Below are positions 10,808 through 22,654 of a DNA stretch of 64,000 nucleotides, in pieces (the first letter of the stretch is position 1; every line of letters begins with the position of its first letter). The notes under the pieces were generated by a model that had not been told where the DNA came from, did no database searches, and worked only from the letters and a program-made list of their open reading frames with translations. Location of the stretch: the NCBI GenBank assembly GCA_949316235.1, contig OX438748.1:7009001-7073000 (forward strand). Reading direction: 5' to 3'. This DNA is from Oegoconia quadripuncta (taxonomy: Eukaryota; Arthropoda; Insecta; Lepidoptera; Autostichidae). Made by a program: the position numbers and the translations under genes.

Positions 10808-11329
10808 TAGTGGTTACTAACAAGTCGAATAATAAAATCATTGGTAGTCGCGCATCACTAGTTGTCTACGCCAATATGCTGAGTGATAAAAGAAGAACCA
10901 ACCCGTCTCTTCTCGGCTATTCAGATAAAAGTCTCTTGTGGTGTAAGGACACTAAAAACTCCGACAGACTGAAATGTTTCCACGGCTATGGGCTAACTCC
11001 CTGAATAGTGAATGTGGTTTCAAGGAATGTTTGGAACACTCAAACGTTTACGTTTGCGATATCTTTCACCAGCCCATCTAGGATAAGTCACGACCATATT
11101 TATGTAAATATTAATATAATCATAAAATGAGATACAACCTGACGTAAAACATAAAATTCCAATAACCGATACCACGCGGGCGGACCCGCTGGCGGTAAGA
11201 TATATCATAATTATTTTCCTTTGTCCGCCTCTATAGGTTCCGTAGTTGTCCTCACAATTTGAGGACTTAGAAGGGGGCTTTTTATTGTTTGATAAATAAT
11301 TTTCAACCGAAAGTACATTTTACAAGTTT
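10808..11329. other. Non-coding flank of the DIRS insertion
   Basis: No gene supported. 10890-11000 contains 'accaacccgtctcttctcgg', faintly like the retroposon tail at 24595 and 48060, too weak to call. Confidence 0.4.
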
Positions 11330-11500
11330 TTGAAAGAAAGAAAGAAAGAAAGAAAGTATTTATTTGGATTTCTTCTATAAGAGTATTTTATACATAAGCT
11401 TACAATACACTAAATCCAAAAAGGTCTCCACTCAGCATGTGTCGGGTTAGAGCAACCACGACGTTGGTATTCTGTGGAGCCGAAAGGCAGAGTGGTGCCA
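11330..11500 (-). repeat. Retroposon 3' end with (GAAA)n run
   Basis: A (GAAA)n microsatellite (about 11330-11356) leads into 'gtatttatttggatttc' and AT-rich text. The arrangement matches 21853-22045, where (AAGA)n is followed by 'cgtttattcagcttac' and a late 'tctgtgccacaacgc' block comparable to 'gagtggtgccactgt' here. Probably the reversed tail of a non-LTR retroelement. Confidence 0.45.
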
Positions 11501-13010
11501 CTGTACTACTTAATATTAATACAACTCTCCATATCAACTACCCATAAACATCTATTTTTTACTTAATATAATTGTGGTGCTTTCTTAACTAATATTTAAA
11601 TACATATCTATATACTACATAGTTTTTAACTATTACTCATTCTGTCATCACTCTAAGAGGCAGGTACACTACATTTTGTTTTTATTTAATTTTACCCCTT
11701 AATGGCAGACAGATAGAAACTATAAGGGTCACTTATTGACTACGGAAGCTTAAAAATGTGCGGTATAAAAAACAAACGGATTGGCTTGGTTGAAATGAAA
11801 AGTAGGTACCAACACTTACAGACTAAGTGGAGACAGGTGGAGATGTAAAATTTCACTCCAGGATTGCTTCCAATTATCACAATTAACCTCTCCGAAGAAA
11901 ATAAATTGAATTTCACTCTGCTAAATGGAATTGTAACGCTATTTCTATTGGCAGAATGATTTCAAAAAGAAAAATATGAAATTGCAAAATCAAGAAACTA
12001 ATATTATTCATAATCAACTACGTAATAGATAAAATAGTCGAGTTTAGTAGCCCATTGACCTTTAAAATTGTTGGAAAAATGAATACATAGATAGGTGTTT
12101 GTTCTTGTATGGATTACGCGACGTGCCAGTAATTGCGTACTCCCAACATTTATTGATTCATCGCTTCTTCTTTATTCTTTATTGCAATTCATCATTCATC
12201 TTCAACTTTTGATTACGTAAAATCCAATAGTAACCAATTTACACTTCAAATTCATATATATTTTATTATGCATGTTCTATGTGAAGTATATATGAAGTTA
12301 TGTCATGCATAACTTCATAGCACCTGCAGGGTCACCATGAGGTGTTGGCGCTTGGAGAGATAAAGATATATGCAAGTTGCTCAGATGATGGTCGTTTATT
12401 TTCTGTAAACTTTAATGTATATATAATAAGTATATACTACCTTAAATGCGTACGGAGAAAGGTTATTCATGTACTACAAATTTATGCAATGCAAGGTTCC
12501 CTGGGCGCGGATTTAGGGTATTGCCATATAGGTATAAATTGTAGATTGTTATTGCATGCCATACGTCATACACAAAAGTCGTCACGTGCTCTATACAGAA
12601 AACAATTATACCGACTATACGTGGCTAAGCGTGGCTAATTCCTTTGTGTGGAAACTTGCCACGCTATTTTAATCCGTGTTTGGTTTGTTCGTAGTATTGC
12701 AATTTGTGAATTACGGATGTCTGTGACTACCTCACAGACCAAGCTCAGAGTAGCCAAGGCATACCAAAGCAAATTGCATTACTACCTTGTATGTAGATGA
12801 AAGCTGAACCATTTGCAAAATCCCGAGGGATTTTATTGCACTATCATTCTGCTCGACGCAAGCTGAATTGTATTTCGTTTGATGTATACAATGGAAGCGA
12901 AATCATCAAGCTGGATGGATGTATGTGATCTAGACAGATATAAATGTTTGTGTCTGTCAACTGGTGCCACAGATATGTTAATGTTTTGTCAGTCTGCCAA
13001 CAATTCAGGG
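11501..13010. other. Non-coding stretch, nothing recognised
   Basis: AT-rich with a 98-codon open stretch at 12342-12638 that has no recognisable family text, no exon borders and a composition like its surroundings. I do not call it a gene. Confidence 0.4.
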
Positions 13011-13475
13011 TTAGTGATGTGCGAAACTAATATCCGTAACATATTTAGATGGTAAAACGATTGTTCGCTTGTAAAAGTACATCGAGTGTTGCAAAAGACT
13101 AGAGTTTTATGTTGCAGACTATTCGATGATGCAGGGATCTGTGCGCTCAAGACTTGGAGTTTCAGGTCTATAATAATATTTATTACGCTATTTTTGTCGC
13201 ATACGATTTTTTATTATTACCATATGCAGTCGGGATTTCTAACGAATCAAGTCTTGTAATTACAACTGTGCCTTAATAAGAAGACTCGAGTTTTTTGCAA
13301 CAATAGTTAGATACATAAATATTTCAGCCCAATATCTAGTATTGATTTAAAGCACATTTCGTGGTTGCTACTTACAATGTAACACGCAGTAAATAAAGTC
13401 TTTTTATGTGGCTCCCATGTTATCGGATATCCGATCTGCGAAAATATGACATCCCTACTTTGGGAACGCGAATAT
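13011..13475. mobile_element. Possible hAT-type non-autonomous DNA transposon
   Basis: The left end reads TTAGTGATGTGCGAAACTAA and 'atatccgtaacat'. Read on the minus strand from about 13475, the right end gives GTAGGGATGTCATATTTTCG, 'cagatcggatatccgataacat'. These are imperfect terminal inverted repeats with the (C/T)AGGGATGT-style start of hAT ends. No transposase is present. Confidence 0.4.
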
Positions 13476-13734
13476 ATTTTATTCGCTAGGGCGTGATTCA
13501 TCATTTTGGCGCTTTAGCACTTGACCTAACATTTATCTTTTGTTAAAAACAAACGCTCCCTGTTATAACGAGAAGGTGTGAAAAATATTTTCGTCCTTTC
13601 GTTGTTACCTAAATTTCATCGACAAAAATACATAAAAAGATTAAAACCATATTCACGGTTACTACTTAAAATATACAGAAATGCACACATGCCATTGAAA
13701 CGTGGATGCCCTAAATGTTTTGATGTAAAGTCTC

Positions 13735-14000
13735 CCAAGAGTTTATCCCACACGGTATTTCATATAAACTTGCAAGTTCAAATTTTTCGAAACGAATAGA
13801 TCGATTCTAAGGAAATTTTATACGTATAGAGGATAAATTGATCTAAAAAGTTAGTGGAAAACATTATCAAAGTATAGAATTTAAAAGAATATTTGCATTT
13901 TTTCTGTTGCTATGGAAAACTTATCCATATTTAGATACTCGTAAGTTAGTATTTATCGCTCTAATTTATTTTCAATACTGCTTTTCCAAAATTTTCTCTA
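13735..14000 (-). repeat. Copy of palindromic element (family G), one end
   Basis: 'gagtttatcccacacggtat' and 'caagttcaaatttttcgaaa' at about 13740-13795 recur at 23795-24113 in both orientations. Interior words 'attgatctaaaaagttagt' are shared too (13838 and 23892). See the fuller copy at 23795. Confidence 0.6.
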
Positions 14001-15149
14001 CAAACTTTTTAGATCTATGTACGTGCATCATGTTTATAAAGTTTCTATAGAATCGTTTTATTCGTTTCCAAAAATTTGTGCTAAAAAGTTGCCTTTTACG
14101 ACACCCACTGGAATAGACAATTCTTTTTACGTGCCGGCAATCAAACGGCGGACTAAATATGTCCGGAAAAACCAACCTCCTGTAAAGTTAACGTGTCTAT
14201 CTGAAGTATGTTTATGTATGATTATGGCTTAAACAAGCAATATTTGGCAAGTATATCGAAACCCAAAGAGGGTGGATATCAGGTTCAATATGGATAAAGC
14301 GATCTCCCAAGTGGGATCACGTCGCCTTTTAAGTCAACTCGGCAGATTATGATTTTGTCCGCAGGCGATTTACCTCAAATACCTTTGCTTACGAATACCT
14401 TAAAAATGTATCTTAGTGAATTGACATGACTGAAAATTGAATTTCTGACGGAAAGTACATTTATTTATGGTATGTACAGTGAAACGTAGTATATATGATG
14501 CGGCTTCTTAGCTAAGAGAATAAGTCTCGCTGTTCAGCGCGGGAACGCCGCTTGCCTGTTGGGCACTAAGCCGCCTCCACGAGATGCGCTAGATGCAATT
14601 TTTTATCTGTAGATGTTTGTATTTATAAATGTTTGTAAAAAAAAGTGACTAATTAAATAATAATTACACTTAAATAAAAAAATCAAATATGTTTGTATAG
14701 ATGCACAGTGAATTATATTTGCCAATAAAAAGGTGTTTGAGTTTGTTTAAAGTTCCGATTGTACCTGCATTTATTGAGGATAATATACAATGTTAATGCG
14801 GCCGTGATCCTTACCCACGGAGTAGTTTGCTGGTTTGTCAAATTAGGTAGGGGACGTGTCTAACATACATGGAATATATTCATACTGGAATATTTCTCAT
14901 TGGTAGCATATTCCGTATTCCAAATGCGAAGGAGGTTGCACTAGTTCGACAGGACTGGAGACTACTGTCAAGCGATTCTAACTCATCGGCCTGCTGGACC
15001 TACTACCTTACTTTCTTAAATACCATAGGATGATATTCAACCACCGCCAGAGTTCTCTAATTTTATAAACCGGTAGTAAAAGCTGTGGTTAGGTTGTAGG
15101 ACCATTATATCTCTTTCACGTTTACTCATTTACTAATTTTTGAATTTTT
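14001..15149. other. Non-coding stretch, nothing firmly recognised
   Basis: A GC-richer patch (about 14530-14600, 'gcgggaacgccgcttgcctg') looks repeat-like but has no second copy in this window. No gene seen. Confidence 0.4.
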
Positions 15150-15164
15150 TCATCATTTTAAGCT

Positions 15165-15720
15165 GGGTCCACACTTGTATCATTTTAGTGTATCCATGGT
15201 GTATCAAATCTCTGACGCGTGGCATCGACGTGTATCATTTTCGCTAGTGTGGACGCAAAATGATAGGCTAACATCTGTCACGCCGTAGCTTGATACACCC
15301 GGTCCGTATATACCGCGTATCTGATACATGTAACATCGGATACATGTATCATGATCGGTAGAATGATCGTAGTATGGACGCATTTTGAACTGTCGATACG
15401 TCTATGTCAATTGATACAATGTGATACACCGCGTGTTCGCACGTGCACTTTTTTGCGATCATCGCATACATACTCGTAGGCACGCTCGTCCGCACATTAA
15501 ATTGTAATTCTTGGTGGTCCAGAAGGCGAGGATCGTAAGGAAAATTAGCACACATGACGATACGCGTTGGCGATACGCTGGACATGGCACAGTATCGTAA
15601 TTGTGCACGTGGTTTCGACAGATTGTAGCATGACACGGTGAGAGGGCGTCAAGAAATCGGCGTCTACGTCTTATACGGTACGCCTGATTTTGAAATTCAA
15701 GATGATGTAAGTTGCTTTAT
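15165..15720 (-). mobile_element. Probable degraded DNA transposon, TGTATCA-rich
   Basis: Starts with 'gggtccacacttgtatca', in the style of a DNA-transposon end. Over the next 300 bp the words TGTATCA/TGATACA recur on both strands (for example near 15177, 15195, 15230, 15323, 15345, 15412 and 15421). The rest (15400-15700) is less AT-rich than its neighbours and holds a 95-codon minus-strand frame with no domain I recognise. No matching second end was found. PIF/Harbinger origin is possible but not shown. Confidence 0.35.
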
Positions 15721-16077
15721 ATAAACAATATTCACTAAAACAATATTGATTTAACCACAGTTGTGTCTCACCGAAATACCCTCAGGTTATAGCAGAATAC
15801 TAAGTGATGTTTGAAAGCAACACACTTTAGTTTTTTATATTACTGCGGCACACCTTACAAAATCTTTGATGTTTTTGTGTTCCAGTGTTTTATTCTTAAT
15901 GCTTATAAATACAAATCTCACCTTATTTTAATACGTAACTTGCTTCTATTAACCATGAAAATCAACTCATAGGATCGATTTTCATGTTCCTTCTCTCGCA
16001 TTTCGCTGGAAAGTCAAAATTTTACAAGTTTAAAATCTGAAAGATTAAACACGGGTTCGAAAATACCGGTAAATATA

Positions 16078-16195
16078 TATTTTTTTTATGGTTAACTGGA
16101 TACGCATTTGACCATAATCCCACCTGATGGGAAGTGACGATGTGGCCGAAGATGAAGGATGCGATCTCAGTAGATGCCTATTCACCGTTAATACC
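16078..16195 (-). repeat. SINE tail fragment, family E
   Basis: T-run, 'cccacctgatgggaagtg', 'gacgatgtggccgaagatga' and 'agatgcctattcacc'; same family as 3612-3740. Confidence 0.65.
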
Positions 16196-16980
16196 TAATT
16201 TAAGAAAAGGTTTCGTTCAGATCGCGTCCTAAATGAGAGCGCTAACTAAAACCTTATTAAACCAGTTTAATCCAGACACACAGTGCACGCGTCGGCGCCC
16301 TTTTAAGTTTGTAGTACCTATAGCGGCGTTTTCGGTGCGAGCGAAATGAAAACCACAAAACCGCTTAATTCATTCAACCCATTTGGTTTCGCTCCTGAAA
16401 ACCGTTTTTTTTAGGTTAAGGTAGAGTCTAACCTAAATTAGACACTCCTTTTTACTTGACGCTAAAGGTTTAAACATAAATTGTTGAACAAGCCTTGATT
16501 AACAACCTCAAATAAATTAAACCGTAATCAAGTTTTTATCTACCTATTTAAAGGTAGTTAAACACAGTTGGGAGAATTTGTCATTAAAATTTCTTTATTC
16601 AAATCTCGAATATGATATCCAGCATGAATAACTATGACAAAAACCAAAGGGCCGAGCCTGGCAAACATACCGAGACACAACAAAAAAATGAAGCACGACA
16701 ATATCTTCTACGAATCATGTACTTAAGTGCCTCCCGGAAGGCAAAAGTTCATTATATACTTTCTGTAGCTCGATTGGAAATCGAAGCCATATATTTCTGT
16801 GTAGCGACCAAGGCGTAGGTGGTATAGGGAATCAAGAATACATAATTGAAATTTTTACAGTTACAGCTATACTTATTTCTCTTGTGTCATCATCCTCTCG
16901 GATTTTCAATACACACTTTCCCAATAGATTATTCTGGTTTTTAAATAATTATATGTATAATAAATTCTAATCTATTTTTT
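16196..16980. other. Non-coding stretch, nothing recognised
   Basis: Contains a 68-codon open stretch at 16612-16818 without family text or exon borders. No supported gene. Confidence 0.4.
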
Positions 16981-16984
16981 CACG

Positions 16985-17107
16985 GATCTCTGCTTATTCC
17001 AGTATCATAGCACACACACTTACACACACGCAGCCTTCTCACCCCTACACACACCCCCACACAGCCACACACACAGTATCACATACTTCAACACACACAT
17101 ATAATAT
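16985..17107. repeat. CA-rich low-complexity tract
   Basis: Imperfect (CA)n with CCCC interruptions between about 17010 and 17107, followed by a TA-rich tail. Confidence 0.8.
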
Positions 17108-17159
17108 ATAATATACTACATCTTTTAGATAATTTATTTTCAATGCTCCTGTTGCAGTG

Positions 17160-17285
17160 TCTAAGGCCCCTATTAGGCACAGAATGTTACTCAAGCACTG
17201 TACAGTTAAAAAGGGATAGCTTTATGTAACTTGTATAGCGGCATATCTTTCTAACTATGCTCAAGCGCAGATCGAACCTTATTCA
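17160..17285 (+). mobile_element. MITE, family M (partial or mutated copy)
   Basis: Begins 'aaggcccctattaggcacag' and 'aatgttactcaagcact', then 'aactatgctcaagcgcagat'. These are the ends and middle of the inverted-repeat element best seen at 35908-36060. Confidence 0.6.
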
Positions 17286-17864
17286 GACTCCAGTCTCTCA
17301 ATAAGAAATTTGGTATTTACCTACCATTACTGTTAAATCAATGTACCTATTTCTTTGTGGTGAGATAAGTAATAAATATTTATTATTATAATATTATTAT
17401 CATAAATAAATAAATAAAAATAAATGATTAAATTGTAAGTCGAAAGTTGGACTATAGTTAGTGCCGTAAGAGCTACCAGAATATGATGCACATCCCTCAT
17501 CATCACAGCATGCTCACTGCTGAACTTTTCGTGACCTTTATCGCGTCAAATTTCAGTTTCTCCGAAAGTTCTAACTGCATAATACCAATCAACTGTAGTG
17601 TTTAGGTACATCTGGCAATGTGACTTTGATTAATGACGCCCTGTTATTTATAATATAAATGTTCCTTGGTAACGATTAATTATTACGTTACAGTATCGAG
17701 TAGCAATATTGAGAAAAACATTCCTCGAAATAATAGTATTGATTGATGTTAATAAAAATGTTTATTCGCGTGTGTCATGGCAAAGGATTTTATTACTAAT
17801 CAAGTTATTTTGAATCTTATTTCAATGAGTTTAGAATTCATGTTACTTTATTTCGATACCACGA

Positions 17865-18195
17865 TGCAGCGACGTGCCGCGGGATGCTGCGGCATGACGC
17901 GACGTGCCGCTGGATGTTGCGGCATGACGTGGCGTGAAATTATGCACCCAGAATTGTCTTTTCATCAAATTAGCAGTTTTTATTTGTCTCTGTTCATCTT
18001 CAACTAGAAGTGCTATTAATACTAAATCCCAGTCAACCATAAGGACACAACCAACTCCGAATCAGCGCAGAGCAAAACTGATTGATGCCAGAGTGGCTGC
18101 TCTTTCAGCAGGATGCCACGGGATGCCACGGCAAGTCACGAAACGCCGCGGGATGTCGCAGCACTTCCTGCCGTGCCATGCTGTGCCACGCCGGC
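17865..18195. repeat. GC-rich imperfect minisatellite, two blocks
   Basis: The first block (17871-17936) has two 30 bp units reading GCGACGTGCCGCGGGATGCT plus 'gcggcatgac' with few changes, and a truncated third. The second block (18110-18190) repeats related words (gggatgccacggcaagtcac, cgccgcgggatgtcgcagca, ccgtgccatgctgtgccacg). The blocks are separated by 170 bp of AT-rich sequence. The GC content contrasts sharply with the flanks. It may be the interior or the two ends of one DNA element. Confidence 0.7.
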
Positions 18196-18247
18196 AGTGG
18201 GCGCTGGCCCTTAGAGAGTGATTTTTTAATGATGCGAAATTTACAGA

Positions 18248-18354
18248 TTTTTTTTATGCACAACGGGTTGTACTTGACCTCAATCACACCTGATGTTAAG
18301 TGAAGATGAGGTCGAAGGTGGAAGCGTACTGACCCGGAAACCCCAACACATTCG
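18248..18354 (-). repeat. SINE family A, tail half (A1)
   Basis: T-run then 'atgcacaacgggttg', 'caatcacacctgatgttaag' and 'gacccggaaaccccaacaca'. It stops at 18354, short of the tRNA-like head. Lies in inverted orientation to the copy that follows. Confidence 0.88.
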
Positions 18355-18390
18355 TAAAGGAATATGTAAACCTCGTCGAATGCGAATGAG

Positions 18391-18714
18391 AACCGCCTCC
18401 GTGGTTCAATGTAAACAGCATTGAGTTTACGATTCGGAGGTCGCGGGTTCGATCCCCAGCGGGGTACATGTTTACGTACTCGGTTTGGTTGGTGGTAGGG
18501 TATTTTAAATATCCGCCTAGCTAGCTACCACCATCTTATCTAAATCTGTCGCCAAGCAGCAAAAGCATTGTTGTGTTCAGGTTATCAGAGATAAGATAGC
18601 CAGTCCCCCAAATGTGTTGGGGTTTCCGGGTCAGTACGCTTCCACCTTAGACCTCATTTTCACTTAACATCAGGTGTGATTGAGGTCATGTAACCTGTCG
18701 TGCATATAAAAAAT
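18391..18714 (+). repeat. SINE family A, full length (A2)
   Basis: Family A is tRNA-headed: AACCGCCTCCGTGGTTCAAT (A-box region) at 18391 and GGTCGCGGGTTCGATCCCCA (B box) at about 18440. The body follows ('ggtttggttggtggtagggt', 'ataagatagccagtccccc') and the tail ends 'gttaagtg' complement/'gtcgtgcatataaaaaa'. Pol III-type internal boxes mark the strand. With A1 it makes an inverted pair 180-645 bp upstream of the first visible receptor exon. Confidence 0.9.
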
Positions 18715-18892
18715 AGTGGCAGATAGTGCCCAAAGGAAAAAATAGTCCCACTGTAGTTTAAAGAGTAATTTAATATTTTAAGTGCTCATTCTGGCGTCAC
18801 GTATTGCTGAAATCCTCATTCTCATATACGCAGAGAGTGCCGCAATGTTAATCTTACAAGCGTGTTATATAATTATATTTTTTTCTTTTCAG

Positions 18893-19014
18893 ATCGGTTG
18901 GCGAACTACAAATGCTTGGTTAGCAGGCAACCTAGCCTGTAAGTTCTTTCTGGTGCTGAGAGCGTTTGGACTGTACCTGTCATCCAATGTATTAGTTTGC
19001 ATATCTCTAGATAG
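18893..19014 (+). CDS. GnRH-related neuropeptide receptor (AKH/ACP/corazonin receptor group), TM3 exon
   Basis: First visible exon of the only host gene here. It follows a strong acceptor (ttttcttttcag) and ends before gtaagt, starting in phase 0 and ending two bases into the Arg codon. It encodes [20 protein letters not shown], then [20 protein letters not shown] and R. This is the end of extracellular loop 1 and TM3, with the conserved Cys (LACKFF) that pairs with the Cys in loop 2, and the Asp-Arg of the E/DRY box (here DRF once joined to the next exon). The receptor is predicted to sit in the plasma membrane and couple to a G protein after binding a small peptide hormone. The text, mainly [13 protein letters not shown], fits the insect AKH/ACP/corazonin receptor group, and I lean to the ACP receptor. 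Residues before Ile (N-terminus, TM1, TM2) must come from exons further upstream that I could not find. Confidence 0.92.
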
Positions 19015-19465
19015 GTAAGTTAAATTGGTATGGCCACGAACTGGACTACACAGACTATGCGTACTTCTTTGATCACGTTGCGTATGTATACATAGCCGCC
19101 GCGGTCCCCGCTTCGCTGATTACTGTCGCCCAGTTCATGGCTATATATCCTTTGAAAAACAATTAATATTTTTTTATTGAAACTAAAGTACTTAGAAAAG
19201 CAATTGACATCGAGTAAGTAACATATTCGATGACAATGTAAGTCTAAATAATATTAAAATTTTCAAAGAGAAAACTGCCTAAAAGAAGCTACTTCGATGC
19301 CAATTTTTTTTAACAGACATCAAAAAAAGGAAGAGGTTTTTCAATTGGCTGTTTTTTTTGTATTTATTATGTGATATTTTCGTGAATTGTTAACTGATTT
19401 TGATGAATATTTTTTATGTGATAGAATTTGCTATACCACATAAAGGTTAAAATCTGATGATGCAC

Positions 19466-19625
19466 TTTTTTTTAAAATTTATGCACAACGGGTTGGTACT
19501 GGACCTCAATCACACCTGATGTTAAGTGAAGATTAGGTCAAAGGAGGAAGCGTACTGACCAGGAAACTCCAACTTATTTGGGGGACTGGCTATCTTATCT
19601 CTGACAACCGGACCACAACAACTAT
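19466..19625 (-). repeat. SINE family A, tail half (A3)
   Basis: T-run, 'atgcacaacgggttggtact', 'caatcacacctgatgttaag' and 'gggactggctatcttatctc'; breaks off after 'ccggaccacaacaa', so the head is missing. Confidence 0.87.
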
Positions 19626-20284
19626 CCTATCTACATCGGTATAGAGAACGAAATCTAACTGAAGTTGAAATACCAATAATTTGGCAGTTTAATTATTACA
19701 TACTGTATTTAACCAATTTGCAGTAGCCCTATTATGATTTATGTTGCACCCGTACAGTCGATAACACAGCTCCTTAATTATAGCTTTAGCAGGTCTTTAT
19801 TTATAAATAAAATGTAGGAAAAAGAGACTAGGGCAAGAAGATGATATTTCTTTTATTTTTTTTTATTTTATGAAAAGTCTAAAGAGAAATTGTTAATCAA
19901 GTTTAACTGAAATGTATCTATCACACAATGACATGATAATTGCAAAGGAAAAACAAAAGTTTAATTAAGTCTGCTACTTAAATTGTGTTACCGACTGTAC
20001 CTATGATTCGTCTCGTAATAACTGAAAATCAGTGTTTTTCTTTTAGCAATCTCAAAAACTAAGCTGTGCCCCATTTGTTTTGTTGCAACACATATTAATA
20101 AACTCATTGTATGTGTGTATCTAGAATAAATAATAAACGCTTTATCTATAGTAAATATGTCAACAATGATTTACTTTACGGATAATTTGATATTAATACG
20201 AGTAAACTACTGTGACGTTGGCCTGGATAATTACATGATTCGATGAATGTATTAAGCGCAATTTCTGTGTACAGTCGACGACAC

Positions 20285-20791
20285 GACTATCGCAAATAGT
20301 TTTGCAAAAACTCTGGTAAAATACGGGTATTTTACGGTCATTTATATAAATTACGGTAAAATTACCGGCGACTTATGACGTTTTCTATTTTAATTTGTTT
20401 TAAATCCTTCGCGCGTTTATTTGCAATATCATTATGCGACATTGCCGATTAGTGCAGTCCGCCGTATTGTGCGGCGCTCTTGCCATTCTGTTGTTGGTGT
20501 CCCACTGAGCAACCGGCGATTAGTTAACTTGGTTTTGTCCGGCAGACTACACGCGCATGAGTAATCATAATGTTTATTCGAAAACTACCTTGTTTGTGAA
20601 AATTATGGCATGAAATCTTAGCAATACAATGTTGCCGCCGTGCCGCAGCCAACCTGCGGGAACGCGATATTTTTTTTCGTAGTAGGTTAATACGTTTTTA
20701 CTGAATATTACCATATATTTTACCGTTAAATACCATAATTTCGTTTTTTACCGTATTTTACCGTGGTAATTTTACCGCTTTACATCCCTAA
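20285..20791. mobile_element. hAT-like MITE with ACGGTAAAA inverted repeats
   Basis: The right end, read on the minus strand from 20791, is TAGGGATGTAAAGCGGTAAA followed by repeated 'ttaccacggtaaaatacggt' words. The left side (20310-20370) carries 'ggtaaaatacgggtatttta' and 'acggtaaaattaccgg'. The (C/T)AGGGATGTAAA start is typical of hAT ends. The interior is GC-richer and has no transposase. Confidence 0.55.
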
Positions 20792-21061
20792 TGGTAGTAA
20801 CCCTACCAGCGTAAAAGCTGTGCAATAGAAGTGACGGTTGTCGTATTGCCGCGTGTAGCTCCTTCTTCCTACCCAATTACGGCAATGCCAAAAGTTGTAT
20901 GTAGTCGACTACATGCTGAGTGGGACCTGTTTTGATACCATTTAGAGTAACCGAAAATTAGCAACTGCTTACTTTTAGATTGCTGTTCCATTGTAGTAGG
21001 TATAATTATCTGTAATGTATGTGTGTTGCTAAATTGATTAAATAAAGTTTTCTTATTCTCA

Positions 21062-21081
21062 TGTGTGTGTGTGTGTGTGTG
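21062..21081. repeat. (TG)n microsatellite
   Basis: About ten TG units. Confidence 0.9.
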
Positions 21082-21852
21082 CATGCTCGGGAAGGTAAGA
21101 GCGCGTGTGCGAACAAAAAAGATCCGTCAATTAATCTGAATTACTGAGGCGTGCTGGAAAAGATCTCTTATAGAGATAAGCTCGCCTTTTGTATATTTTT
21201 AATATTGTCATGGTTTCTTTGTTCAATGTGTATGCTTATATGCAATAAAGTGTTAAATAAATAATAATCTGGGCCGGAGTCGGAGTTATGTAAGCATAAA
21301 TCTACTATTACACATTGATATTTCCAATGCATAGAGGCTTACGTCTTGGGCCTAAATCAATTGATTTCGTATTGCTTTTTTAAATTTATTTTCTATGTAC
21401 TTTCTTATAACCGTAATCGGGTTTCTATCACTTTGTATGTTTTTATTTTTAGTTGCTTCGGCTTCTGCCCCTAGAACTTATTACCTTCTAGAAAACAAGT
21501 TAGAATAATCCTCACTGACACTTGTTAATTTATCAAGCAATGCTTTCAAGTGATAACCTTGTATAAAAATCTTCAATATCATTCGTAATGAAACTGGAGC
21601 GAGTCTATCGAATTAGTCAAGTCATATTGCTTCTCGACTAGTCTCTCCTTATTCGCAATTTAAATATTGTTTGAAAGCAGTTCGGATGAAGATAACTACT
21701 GTTTATCAATTTAGTAAGTACAGTCGGCATCATAATTATTCATACAGGACTATAGCGTGCACATGTATAGCGTATATCAACCGCAGTTCTCTAAAATTAC
21801 GCTTTTATCTAGAATATCATTTTAGACAACTGTGAATGGTATAGTTTAAATA

Positions 21853-22045
21853 AAAAGAAAGAAAGAAAGAAAACGTTTATTCAGCTTACATGAAAATTTT
21901 GAGATAACAGTACTTAAACATAGTAATGCAAGCTGATATATAGGTTCCAGCTCAACTTAATGCTGTGGCATGAACCATATAGTATATTAATTCTGTGCCA
22001 CAACGCTGATTTTCAGCTATTATTGTTTTTTAATAGCTTAGCTTT
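21853..22045 (-). repeat. Retroposon 3' end with (AAGA)n run
   Basis: (AAAG)n at 21855-21873 then 'aaacgtttattcagcttaca' and 'ttctgtgccacaacgctg'. Same layout as 11330-11500. Clade unknown. Confidence 0.45.
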
Positions 22046-22654
22046 AATAATTTATTAATAGCTAGTATTGTTACCACAAATCTTGCAAAAGCTTAGAGCC
22101 TACATGGGTATGTAGCAATTTTGGCTTTTTCATCGACCACAGCTAATTATCTATCCCATCGTTTAGTCTATAACATAAATACTGCACTCAAATCGGACCG
22201 CGCTTTACCGAGATATATCCGGACAAAGACTGGACACACAACATAGAAAGTTAATCCTCAAATAAGGTGGTTTAGTACGATTTGGGTAGGCATTGCCTTA
22301 AAATTTAAAAGAACATTTCAACTTCGTTACGTACACATACATTTGAATCAATTTGCCGTCAAAGTCAAAAAAATTATTGCTCGCCACATTATAAGTATAC
22401 ATTGGCAAAGTACTTAGATATGTTTGATACAATATAGCGCCCTGTAAAGGCATTGCAAATATAAAGAGGGCTTTTGCAATTAATTACAATTACATTACAT
22501 TTTTGCACTACATTATTAATATTATAAACATTACATAAACAACATTACAATTACAATATTACAATTATATTATTATTTATTAATATTACATTCTGTTACA
22601 TTAAGTGTTGTCTTCAAATTGTAAAGTTGTAAAAAACCCGGAGACTTTCTACCT

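Noticed and set aside
12342..12638. 98-codon open stretch as a gene
   Set aside because: No recognisable domain, no exon borders, composition like the flanks; kept as unassigned.
16612..16818. 68-codon open stretch as the missing upstream receptor exon
   Set aside because: No TM1/TM2 text (no hydrophobic runs or LALADL-like motif) and no suitable donor in phase with the 18893 exon.
18391..18470. tRNA genes at the SINE heads (also at 28101, 36299, 55197, 55746 and others)
   Set aside because: A and B boxes are present but the sequences continue into repeated SINE bodies and tails and do not fold as complete tRNAs; they are tRNA-derived SINE heads.
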